A DNA stretch of 64,000 nucleotides from Strix aluco. Lineage: Eukaryota > Chordata > Aves > Strigiformes > Strigidae. The stretch covers positions 14,486,325 to 14,550,324 of the forward strand of contig NC_133971.1 in assembly GCF_031877795.1 (NCBI RefSeq). The letters run 5' to 3'. Each line of letters starts with the position of its first letter. Position 1 is the stretch's first letter. Both the position numbers and the translations under genes were made by a program. Below are positions 1-21,560 of this stretch, piece by piece. The notes under the pieces were generated by a model. It saw nothing but the letters and a program-made list of their open reading frames with translations. It was not told the DNA's origin and made no database searches.

Positions 1-2093
1 TCTGTTTCCATTGCTGCAACCACATCCACGAGGCACTTGCCACCACCCACGAGTCACTGTAGAGATAGAGCCTAGGCCACTTCTCTCGCTCAGCAATCTC
101 TAAAGCCAAGTGGGTGGCTTTCACCTCTGCGAACTGGCTCAATTCACCTTGTCCCTCAACAGCTTCAGTGGTTTCTCGTGTGGGATGCCACACTGCAGCC
201 TTCCATCGTCAATGTTTTCCCACAATGTGACAAGACCCATCAGTGAACAGGGCATATCGCTTCTCCTCCTCTGGCAGCTCGTTATATGGTGGGGCCTCCT
301 CAGCACGTTTCACCTCCTGTTCTGGTGACATCCCAGAGTCTTTGCTCTCTGGCCAGTTTATGATCACTTCCACCAATCCTGGGCAGTCGAGGTTCCCTAT
401 TCGAGCCCGTTGTGTTATCAACACAACCCATTTACTCCACGTGGCATCTGTTGCATGATGTGTGGAGGAAACCTTTCCTTTGAACATCCATCCCAGCGCC
501 AGCAGTCGGAGTGCCAGGAGGAGCTGTGTCTCAGTGCCGACCACTTCTGAGGCAGCTCGAATTCCTTCGTACGCTGCCAGTATCTCCTTGTCAGTCAGGG
601 TATAGTTAGCTTCAGAGCCTTTGTATCCCCGGCTCCAAAAGCCTAGAGGTCAGCCTCGGGATTCCCCGTGTGCTCTCTGCCAAAGGCTCCAGGAAGGGCC
701 ACTCTCCCCGGCTGGGGTGTAGAGCACATTCTTAATCTCCTGCCCTGTCCGGACTGGCCCGAGGGCCACTGCCTGGGTAATCTGCTTAATTTGTTCAAAG
801 GCTTGTTGTTGCTCTGGGCCCTATTTAAAATCATTCTTCTTGCGGGTTACGTGGTAGAGAGGGCTCACAATCAGGCTGTAGTTTGGGATGTGCATCCTCC
901 AGAACCCCACAGCGCCCAGGAAGGACTGAGTCTCCTTTTTAGTGGTTGGTGGGGCCGTGGGTGTTAATCTTGTTTATCACCTCCATTGGGATGTGGCGAC
1001 GCCCATCTTGCCATTTTATTCCTAGGAATTGAATCTCCCTTCCAGGCCCCTTAACCTTCTGTCGCTTGATGGCAAAACCGGCCTTCAGGAGGATTTCAAT
1101 TATCTTCTTTCCTTTTCCAAAGACTTCCTCAGCTGTGTCCCCCCATACAATGATATCGTCAATGAACTGCAGGTGTTCTGGAGTCCCACCTTTCTCCAGT
1201 GCAGTATGGACCAGTCTATGGCAAATGGTGGAGCTGTGTTTCCACCCCTGGGGCAATCGTTTCCAGGTGTACTGGATACCCCTTCAAGTGAACGCAAACT
1301 GTGGCCTGCACTCTGGTGCTGTCGGAATGGAGAAGAACGCGTTAGCGATGTCAATTGTGGCGTACCACTTGGCTGCCTTTGACTCCAGCTCATACTGGAG
1401 CTCTAGCATGTCCGGCACTGCAGCACTCATCGCTGGCGTAACTTCATTCAGGCCATGGTAGTCCACAGTCAGTCTCCATTCACCATTCGGTTTTCTCACT
1501 GGCCATATAGGGCTGTTGAAAGGTGAGTGAGTCTTGCTGATCACCTCCTGGCTTTCTAGTCGACGGATCAGCTGATGGATGGGGACCAGGGAATCTCAGT
1601 TAGTGCGGTACTGCCACCGGTGCACCGTCTTGGTGGCAGTTGGCACTCGCTGCTCTTCAACCTTAAGCAACCCCACCACCGAGGGGTCCTCTGAGAGGCC
1701 GGGTAACGTGGACAATTGCTCAACCTCCTCCAGGGCAGCTACACCAAAGGCCCACCGGTACCCTTTTGGGTCTTTAAAGTACCCTCTCCTGAGGTAGTCT
1801 ATACCTAGGATGCACGGGGCATCTGGGCCAGTCACAATGGGGTGCTTATGCCAGTCCTTCCCAGTTAAGCTTACTTCAGCTTCTAACAGGGTCAGCTGTT
1901 GGGATCCCCCTGTCACTCCGGAGATGCAGATGGGTTCAACCCCACTGTGGCTTGATGGCATCAGAGTGCACTGTGCGCCAGTGTCTACCAAGGCCTTATA
2001 TTCTTGTGGTTCTGATGTGCCAGGCCATTGGATCCACACCTTCCAGTAAATCCGATTATCCCCTTCCTCCACCTGGCTGGAGGCAGGGCCCCT

Positions 2094-4002
2094 CTAATCC
2101 TGCTCACCATCACTCACTTGATCTAAGAGTGACTCCTGCAAGAATGACTTCCTGGTCCCCTCAAGAGGGTCAAGCATAGTGTTGGCCATTCCATTCTGTC
2201 TGGGGGATTTCCGACTGGACACTGGAGCTGCGTCTCTCTTGGAAGACTCCCCTTTCATGGTGGTCTTCCCTTTCAGCTGCTGTACTCGTGCAGCTAGGGC
2301 GGAAGTGGGCTGTCCATGCCACCTCCTCATGTTTTCCCCATGGTCGCAGAGGAAGAACCACAGGGTGCCCCGTGGTGTGTGTCTTCCACTGCCCTTCTCT
2401 TGGGTGGGGAGACGCCTGCTTCTAATGGCTGAGACATCGGCCCGTGCAGGTGGAATGTAGGACGTGTCCTCTTCCACTTTCTGGAGCCTCTGAGACAGTT
2501 CCTCAACAGCTGAAACCAAAGCATGTTGGGAGGAAGGGAGACTTCCCTCATATTGCCGGAGCTGGATAATCACTTCGTCCACTGTTTGAGTCTGGGTGTC
2601 TCGCCACCAGGACGCTACTGATAATGCTTTGGAATGTGCCTCTGGTCCACTTTGCAGGAACTTCTGCCACATCAGCTGTGTGCAAGGGGCCCGATCTGGA
2701 TCCATTGGTGACCGCTCATCATTCAGATCACCATAGACCATGTCAAACACAGCCATTTCCCTGAGGTTTTGGATGCCTTTCTCCATGTCGGTCCACTTGC
2801 CCAACCAACATAGAACATCATCCTTGTAGGGGTACCTCTCCCTCACACTGAGCAGGAGTCGCCTCCAAAGGCTGAGGGTTTGAGCCTGTTTCCCTGTTGC
2901 CTTGTCAATACCAGCCTGCTTGGCTAAAGGTCCCAGCTGCTTGGCCTCTCTCCCCTCCAATTCAAAACCAGCAGCTCCACTGTCCCAGTATCGGAGCAGC
3001 CAGGTGCAAATTTGCTCGCCTGCAAGGCGGCTAAAATCCTTCTGCATATCTTGCAACTCACTCAGGGTGCGATCGGATGGTTACCTCCGGCTTTTCCTCC
3101 TGCTCTCGTGATGGGCCTGGTTCATCATCACCCTGTACACTGCGAGGGGATTTTTTGGTATATTTGGTTTTCCGTATTGGGGCGACTGATATTGGTACTG
3201 CTTGTTCCTCTGGCTCAGCTGCTGTGCTGGTGGAGGCGACTGGTACTGGCACTGCTTGTCCCCCTGGCCCAGCTGCTGTGCTGGTGGAGGCGACTGGTAC
3301 TGGCACTGCTTGTCCCCCTGGCCCAGCTGCTGTACCAGCAGGTCCACTTTCAGATCCTGCAGCCCTTTCTCCCCCTTGAGGGCAGTGATCAGTGTTAAAG
3401 ATGACACGGTAAGCATGGGCAAGCCCCCAGCACATCGCAACGAGTTGTGTCTCCTGGGGTTTGTCAGATTGGCAACACACCTTTTCCAAACACTCCACCA
3501 GTTTATCAGGACTCTGCATTTGTTCAGGAGTGAAATCCCAAAGCACTGGGGGTGACCACTGACTCAGGCACTTGCCCATCTTTTCCCACACACCTTGCCA
3601 TTTATAACTATCTGCCCTCAGGGCAAGTTTCCGGGTGGTGCTATGGTTGGAGAAGTACCGCATGGCCCAAAACAAGATCTGGCAGGCATTTAGAAAGCGC
3701 AGTGCCGCAAGCACACTGGCCTGGGTGCTCCAGGGATAGCTGAAACTCTCAAAAACTGAGAGGATCTCTTCCCCTGGGTCACCCATAGAGGGGGTGAGAC
3801 CCCAAACAAAAGCCCAGGCAGCAAACAGGTACCAGTTCATCCCCACAAGCAGTGATGCAAGCACATTATAAGCAGTCAGTAGCCAGTACAGCAAAACAAG
3901 ACCCTTGGCACATTTTCCACCGAGAACAAACACCAGCACTAGGAGCACACAGTGGATATAAGGATTAATCCAGCCCCACCACGCAAGCAAATTGGCCAGC
4001 AT
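2094..4002 (-). other. gag-position region of the ERV with hydrophobic N-terminal part (fossil)
   Basis: The first open region after the 5' LTR begins at 4002 and is strikingly hydrophobic over roughly its first 115 residues. Membrane-span-like segments lie at about residues 5-28, 34-54 and 57-71, with a weaker one near 95-115. A Pro/Ala/Val-rich part follows, made of 18-residue repeats, and then a second gag-like open region (3056 to 2094) rich in Trp, Arg and Gln. The position is that of Gag, but a multi-span start is not the usual matrix form. This is a fossil element, and no function in the host is claimed. Confidence 0.6.
3180..3345 (-). repeat. 54-bp tandem repeat, about 3 copies, in the ERV gag region
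   Basis: Three head-to-tail units of about 54 bp (18 codons) carry the recurring GGAGGCGACTGGTACTGGCA core on the plus strand. The two right-hand units are nearly identical and the left one has diverged. They encode a Pro/Val/Ala/Thr-rich linker on the minus strand. Confidence 0.85.
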
Positions 4003-4090
4003 TGCAAACGGTTCTTACCAAACAATACAAATAAAAACAAAAATTGCACCTAACACACCTTCTCCTTTTGTCCTTATCTCAGCCCTCTCA

Positions 4091-4108
4091 TGCCCCACGT
4101 TGGGTGCC
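4091..4108 (-). other. Retroviral primer-binding site, tRNA-Lys-like
   Basis: On the minus strand the bases after the LTR read TGGCACCCAACGTGGGGC. This is one base away from the tRNA-Lys1,2 primer site TGGCGCCCAACGTGGGGC used by several retrovirus groups. A few bases separate it from the LTR end. Confidence 0.75.
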
Positions 4109-4114
4109 AAAAGT

Positions 4115-4459
4115 TGTGGTGGTTTAGTCCCTGCCGGGGTCTGAGACCACACGGCCGCTGCCCCTCCCCCACAAAGGGAGTGAAATACAAAGCCCCGGGG
4201 CTGAGATAAGGAGAGGTTTAATACAACAGTGCGACAGCAACACAACAAACAACAATAACAATAACAGTAATAACAATGAACAGAGCAAGATATGTACCGA
4301 TACAGCAGTGAGAGCAGAGAGATGGCATAACACACGTGTTCACCGATTCTCCCGCACTTGGGCGCCCGGAGGTGACGTGAGCATGGTATTGAATAACCCG
4401 GCTAGAGCTTCCCCCCCACTGCTGGGGAAACTTAACCCTATCCTAGCTAAACCAGGACA
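4115..4459 (-). repeat. 5' LTR of the ERV-L-like provirus
   Basis: The LTR of about 345 bp reads TGTCCTGGTTTAGC at its minus-strand start and ends in CA at about 4115, next to the primer-binding site. The start matches the common avian LTR type that begins TGTCCTGGTTT. The second LTR is outside the window, so neither the target duplication nor an age from LTR divergence can be obtained here. Confidence 0.8.
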
Positions 4460-4555
4460 GACCCTAAGTGAGACCCATTTGAGCTGTCCAGGATTGCAGC
4501 AGGCTGTGACCCAGTATCTCCCTCTGAGCTGAGATGCCTCTCAGAAACTCACCTG

Positions 4556-5880
4556 TGACACCACCTCTCTGGGCAGCCTGTTCCAGTGTTTCACCGCCCT
4601 CATTGTAAAAAAAGTCTTCCTTATATCTAGTCTGAATCTACCCTCTTCTAGTTTAAAACCATTACCCCTTGTCCTATGGCAGCAGGCCCTACTGAAAAGT
4701 CTGTCCCCATCTTTCTTCTAAGCCCTCTTCAAGTGTTGAAAGGCCACAATAAGGTCTCCCTGGAGCCTTCTCCAGGCTGAACAACCCCAACTCTCTCAGC
4801 CTGTCCTCACAGGAGAGGTGTTCCATCCCTTTGGTCATTTTTGTGGCCTCCTCTGGACCTGGTCCAACAGGTCCGTGTCTTCGTGTGCTGAGGACTCCAG
4901 AGCTGGATGCAGTACTGCAGATGGGGTCTGGCCAGAGCAGAGTAGAGGGGCAGAATCACCTCCTTTGACCTGCTGGCCATGCTTCTTTTGATGCAGCCCA
5001 GGATACAGTTGGCTTCCTGGGCTTGAAGTGCACATTGCTGGCTCATGTCCTGCTTTTCATCCACCACTACCCCCAACTCCTTCTCCACAGGGCTGCTCTC
5101 AATCCCTTCATACCCCAGCCTGTATTGATACCAGGGGTTGCCCCAACCCAGGAGCAGGAACCTCATGAGGTTCACATGGGCCCACTTCTTTTCCAGGCCC
5201 CTCTAGATGACATCCCGTTCTTCAGGCGTATCAACCGCAACACTCAGCTTGGCGTTATCTGCAAAGTTGCTGAGGGTGCACTCGATCCCACAGTCTCTGT
5301 CATTGATGAAGATATATGGTACTGGTCCCAGTACAGACCCCTGAGGGACACCACTCTCCACTGATCTCCACCTGGACATTGAGCTGTTGACCACTTCCCT
5401 CTGGATGTGACCATTAAGCCAATTCTTCATCCACTGAACAGTCCACCCATCAAATCCATGTCTCTCCAATTTAGAGAGAAGGATGTTGTGGGGGACCTTG
5501 TCAAAGGCCTTACAGGAGCCCAGATAGATGACATCTGTATCTCTTCCCTTGTCCACTGATGTAGTCACTCCATCGTAGAAGGCCACTAGGTTGGTCAGGC
5601 AGGACTTGCCCTTGGTGAAGCCATGCTGGCTGTCTCGAATCACCTCCCTGTCCTCCATGTGCCTCAGCACAGCTTCTAGGAGGATCCGTTCCAAGGTCTT
5701 CCCAGGCACAGAGGTGAGGCTGACAGGTTGGTAGTTCCCAGAGTCCTCCTTTGTACCCTTTTTAAAAATGGGTGCAATGTTTCCCTTTTCCAGTCACCGG
5801 GGACTTCACCTGACTGCCGTGACTTTTCAGATATCATGGAGAGTGCTTAAAGATTGTCTTGCTTTTGCAAATGTGGTCAT
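4556..5880 (-). mobile_element. CR1 LINE, 5'- and 3'-truncated, reverse transcriptase remnant
   Basis: Minus-strand CR1 ORF2 remnant. Conserved CR1 blocks are present in order: [43 protein letters not shown], then a core reading FADN where active copies have FADD. The downstream conserved block (ESSPVEKELGVVVDEK) is in another frame. The catalytic Asp change and the broken frame mean it is dead. The usual terminal ATTCTATGA-type repeats are missing; the recognisable part stops near 4556, about 100 bp from the ERV LTR. The upper boundary near 5850-5900 is approximate. Confidence 0.9.
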
Positions 5881-17355
<11,475 letters not shown>

Positions 17356-17496
17356 TACAAAGTTGTGGTCACCAAAGGACGTGTAATCAGTGAAGCCGTA
17401 GGATTCCAGATTCAAATTTTTGTCAGGAAATCTTGCACATACATGTACAGAAACAAATGTACTATATATTTGAATTTTTTTAAGCATACTGTCTTT

Positions 17497-17502
17497 AATA
17501 AA
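17497..17502 (+). terminator. SLC30A5: SLC30A5 poly(A) signal (proximal)
   Basis: AATAAA lies about 140 bp after the stop codon in AT-rich 3' UTR. An ATTAAA follows near 17600. Another AATAAA at 19785-19790, followed by a T/G-rich run, could serve a longer 3' UTR. Confidence 0.6.
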
Positions 17503-19950
17503 ATTAGATCAAGATGCTTTTATAAAGGAAATGAGATGGACTTGAATATTTGCTGTATATGTGAGAATAATGAAATCTTAAATACTGTATTTGGTGTTTA
17601 TTAAACAGAAGTCTTGTAACTTGTGGATGAACACAGATATATTCCATACTTTCTCTTAAGTATGGAACATCATGATTATAATTTCATATTAGCAGTGGGA
17701 AGTGGAAATAGTTTATATTGGAATACAAACGTAACTGAAAAATATTTCTCTTCTTTCAAACATAGCTTGAAGACTCTTTGAAAAAAATACACATTTATTA
17801 TGGGGAGTAAAAAACACCACGAGGTCCTGGGTTTTGTATACTTTTGTTAGATGATAGAAATACATGGGGTTTATATTATGTCTCGGCATACAAATTTGAT
17901 TTCTAAACTTAACGCATCAGAGCAAACAGATGTTACCATTTTAAATATATATCAAATTACTTTTTGAAGGAGAAAAATCCACAGGTTAACAGAAACTGGG
18001 GAGGGCAGAAATTGCAGACACTTCTCTGTTTCCTGGGAAGACTCAGAATCAACCCCCCTGTAAAATAATTTTTTTGTACTTTTTATATGAATAACTGCAA
18101 ATGCAATAGTTTGAAGCTTATAGTAATTAATTGGTAAGCATCCTCAGCTAAACTTCACCACTTCAGGATACAGTATTCTGTCATTTACTTGATTTTTTTC
18201 ATAATACCATAACTCAGCTGCAGGTGTACTGTAGGCAACTCTGCCTTCATGTATTACCCAAGGAAGCAGTCCAGGTTTAGCATGCTAAACTGTGACAGTA
18301 GTCTGGGACTTGGCAAGTTACTGAAACAAACTGTAAATTGAGACTTCTTGACTGGAAAGTGAAAGAGTGTGTTTAAGAAATAATTATGCTTGTTGGGACT
18401 GTGTCTTCAGAGGTAGTTATCCTTACATCTGTATATAGTCTTCCCATGCCCCCTTTTCTTCTTGTCTGAAGTCCTTACATATTTTCCTTGGAATACAGCA
18501 AATCAATTCAGTGGTTAGAAGGCATGAGTATGTCTCATCATTCCATGTATCACAGCAGTCTTATTTTGCCATATTGTCATCTTCTGGAATTTAGGATCGG
18601 TATCTGAGTATCGTTATAAAGACCAGACTTGTTAGTGGAATTTGAGGATAGATCAGATTCACCAGCAATGCAGTTTGAAATGTCCTTGAGCAATTCTGCT
18701 TCTCTTGGGACTGTTTATACAAACTGTGTAGTTTGTTTTGTAACTGTGAAACAAGTTTGCGTTCTGTTACCTTCTTCCCGTGCTGTGTTAAAGCATTGTC
18801 TGCAGTACAGGACTGATTTGGAAAACTGTGGTCATAAAGCTTCTAGAAGTTGCATTGCTTTTATATGCAGTAATGAAGTTTGACTGCGCAAACCACAGTC
18901 CCTCATTTCTTGGGACAGTGCTGCAGAACCAGCAGACCTCTCAAAGCTTGATCCTGTTTTCTTCCAATTTATGCCTTTGGCAGTGGTTTTCTCACCTTGC
19001 CTCCTCCGGAAGGCTCAGGTCACTTGAATAACAGTGCTACAATTACTCTCAGCCTAAAAGCAGCATGATCTTCTAGTTTTGCAAACCATTCTCAGACAAA
19101 AAGCTTCAGTTCATATTTACGTGTGCCACTTAAGTCTGAGGTGATTGTACTGGAGCATTTCACCAAACCAAGCATTAGCCCCATCATGATAGGCAGATGA
19201 AAAGGGGGGGCGATTCTTTCTTTTCAAATTAAGTTAGCTTAACATAATTGAAAAGCCTTTGTGCTTGTCACAACTTTCTCTGAGCAATCAGCAACAGGAC
19301 CCAGAAAAACGAAGGGGACAGGGACCAAGTTAGATGATCATGGCAGTGAAGATCAGCTTGTACCTGGATACTTCACAGGCAAGTGCAAACCTGCATCTTA
19401 ACATGCATTTGGCAGCTTTGTGTGTGTTCCCCAACACATGCACGGTGTTTTTCCTGGCTACCCTGACAGGAAGACCATGGCAATAAACATCTATCTAAAT
19501 TCATTTGACAAGAGCCCTGGCAATAATCCACAGAAGGGTTCAGGCTTCCCCCTGCTACAAGATCTGTCAGAACTGTGCTATAAGGGCTGGTTTTCAAATC
19601 GCAGGTATAGGCCAGCTGATTTGTATTTTAATAAATACTATGGTGGGGGAGTTTTTAGTCTAGTCACTTGAATGGAGACAGTTGCAACAAAACTCTTCCA
19701 AAGATGAAACAAAGATTTAAAACAAACTGCAGCTATGTATTGTACCTCCAGCAGCAAGCAATATATATATGTATATAAGGAAAAAATAAATGTGTTTTTC
19801 AATAATGTTTTATGTAGTGCATCTTGACTTTTCTGGTTAAAAAATCAATTGGAAGTATGTCAAGACAAAGCCTGTGTTAGTGGAGAGCTCTGGTTTCATC
19901 TCCAGCAGTTTGCGCAGGAGGTGATTTGAGCTTGAGAACACGCTGCAAAA
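17503..19950. other. SLC30A5-CCNB1 interval: 3' UTR/intergenic, no gene recognised
   Basis: No coding exon or family repeat is recognisable. The stretch holds a possible distal AATAAA at 19785-19790 with an AT dinucleotide run just before it (about 19761-19777). Short open frames here look random. GC content rises sharply from about 19950 into the CCNB1 CpG island. Confidence 0.5.
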
Positions 19951-21560
19951 CCGAATTTCCCGGGCATTTCTCTTGTCCAAAGACCGCGACCCCGCGGCCG
20001 CCCGCCGTGTCGGCGGCGATGGAAGTGCCAGCGGGAGCTGTCACCGAGCGCGCTTCCCCCCGCGCTCCCGCCGCCGCCGGCCCGGCTCTCCCTCCCGCCC
20101 CCAGGAGAGACTGCGCGGGCGGCCCACGCGCGCCTGTGGGGGCCGGGACCCCCCGTGAGGGGAAGAGCCCGAAATGAGCTGAGGGGCGCTCACGAGTGGG
20201 CCACACGCCACCACCCCCCACCGCCGCCGTCCCGCACTGCGGCGGGGCTGCCGGCAGCCAATAGCCGGCCGCGGGCGGCCAATGAGCGGAGACGGCCGGG
20301 AGCTTTAAATCCGCGGGGTTTGCACTGAGCTCTGCGCTTGCTTGGTGCTGCGGCGGCTACTCCTGTGGTGCCCAGGTGCGAGGCTGGCCCGGCCGGTGGA
20401 GAAGGACCGGGCGCGGCGCCTCACGCTGCAGGTGAGGGGGTCGTTGCTCGCTCTAACCTGGCGGGGCAGGTGAAGGCGGCCGCGCGTCCCTCCCGTATCC
20501 TGCTCCCTCCTCTTCCCCTCTTCCCAGAAATCCTCTAGCTTCGTGGGCAGAGGGGTGCAGCAGGGCAGCCCTCCTGAGTTATGCCTCTCACCCCAGCGTC
20601 TTCTTGGTGGGGAGGGCGGTGGTGTGCGTGCACACTTCTTCTACTTCTGGGTCACCCCCTCGGTTCTCCCCGGCTCCCCTTCAATCCTCGGAGTGGGGTG
20701 GGGGTGTGTGGTGGGCAGCTGTGCAGCCCCTCAGGTCCGCATCTATAACCCTCCCTCTTCGGGGGCGTGTAGCCGTGCCACCCTCTCCCCGGCTCTTCTC
20801 CTCCAGCACACCGGTTTCGGGCAGGGTGGGGTGGGGGAGTGTTGGGGTGCGCGCAACCCTTCCCCAGTTCCCCTCCTCCAACTCTCCGGTTTCGGGGGTG
20901 CCGCCGCGCAGTCCTCCCCCCCTCCCCACGCAACTTTTCCGCTCGTGGGGCGGGGTGCAGCGTTCAGGCCCGCTGTCCCCCCGTCCCGGTGCCGCTGACC
21001 GCGCTCGCCTCTCCCCGCAGTCCACGCGTACGGTGAGGACAGGCCGCCGACTCCTCTGCGCGATGATCAAGCGCAGACTGGCCCCCACTGGGAGGCTGCG
21101 CCCCCGCGGCGCCCTGGAGGACATCGGCAACCACGGCCCTGAGCCGAAGATACGGGCTGAAGCACAGAGGGCGACGGCGGAGGGGATCCGCGGAGGGGAG
21201 CCAAGCACCAGCCTCGTCACCTTCGTGGAGAACGCGGCCAGCAGTAGGGCGCTGGGGGCCGCCGCTGAGGAGCAGCCGCTGCCAGTGCAGGAACCCCAGC
21301 CGGAGCCCTCTCGGGTACTGTGCGCCCGCTCCCCAGGCCGGGTCTGCGGCATCGGTCCGGGCGGGGGCACGGCCAAGGCCTCGCCCGGTGCCCCGGGGCA
21401 GAAGCCGTGAGCCCCTGCAGCACTCCCGCCCTGGCGGGTTGCCGGGTGCAGCCTTCGCTTGGCCCGCACTGGGCGGCGGAGGGAGGTGCTGCCCGCGCTG
21501 ATCCAGAGTTTCCTCGTAGCTGGAGCCTCCGGCTCCCACCGCCCTGGAAACACCTGGATT
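19950..21560. other. CpG island over the CCNB1 promoter and first exons
   Basis: A GC-rich, CpG-dense block of about 1.6 kb contains the promoter, the presumed non-coding first exon, intron 1 and the first coding exons of CCNB1. Long open frames on both strands inside it are a by-product of GC content. Confidence 0.8.
20250..20335 (+). promoter_or_regulatory. CCNB1: CCNB1 core promoter: two CCAAT boxes and CHR-like TTTAAA
   Basis: Two forward CCAAT boxes (20258-20262 and 20279-20283, 21 bp apart) are followed 25 bp later by TTTAAA (20304-20309). B-type cyclin promoters are known for paired NF-Y CCAAT boxes upstream of a CHR element (TTTGAA and variants including TTTAAA) bound by DREAM/MuvB, giving G2/M expression. 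The TTTAAA could also act as a weak TATA-like box. The transcription start is expected just downstream. Confidence 0.7.

Larger units (their letters stand above)
1..4459 (-). mobile_element. ERV-L-like endogenous retrovirus, 5' part, cut by window edge
   Basis: Fossil provirus on the minus strand. In its own direction it shows a 5' LTR (4459 to 4115), a primer-binding site beside it (about 4108 to 4091), a gag-position region (about 4002 to 2094), an aspartic protease region with a DTGA motif (about 2072 to 1596), reverse transcriptase with an IDD core (about 1544 to 939), and RNase H with an FTDGS motif (about 544 to 209). Integrase and the 3' LTR would lie left of the window. The style of the RT (LPQG, TICH, FIDDI) is closest to the ERV-L/class III group as I remember it, while the primer-binding site resembles tRNA-Lys, so the class is not certain. 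The element is broken in several places and is a relic. It lies in an intron of SLC30A5 or just upstream of the exons seen here. Confidence 0.9.

Noticed and set aside
20018-20177. ATG-led frame upstream of the CCNB1 CCAAT boxes
   Set aside because: It lies upstream of the promoter signals, has no cyclin similarity and no suitable phase to join exon 21063.
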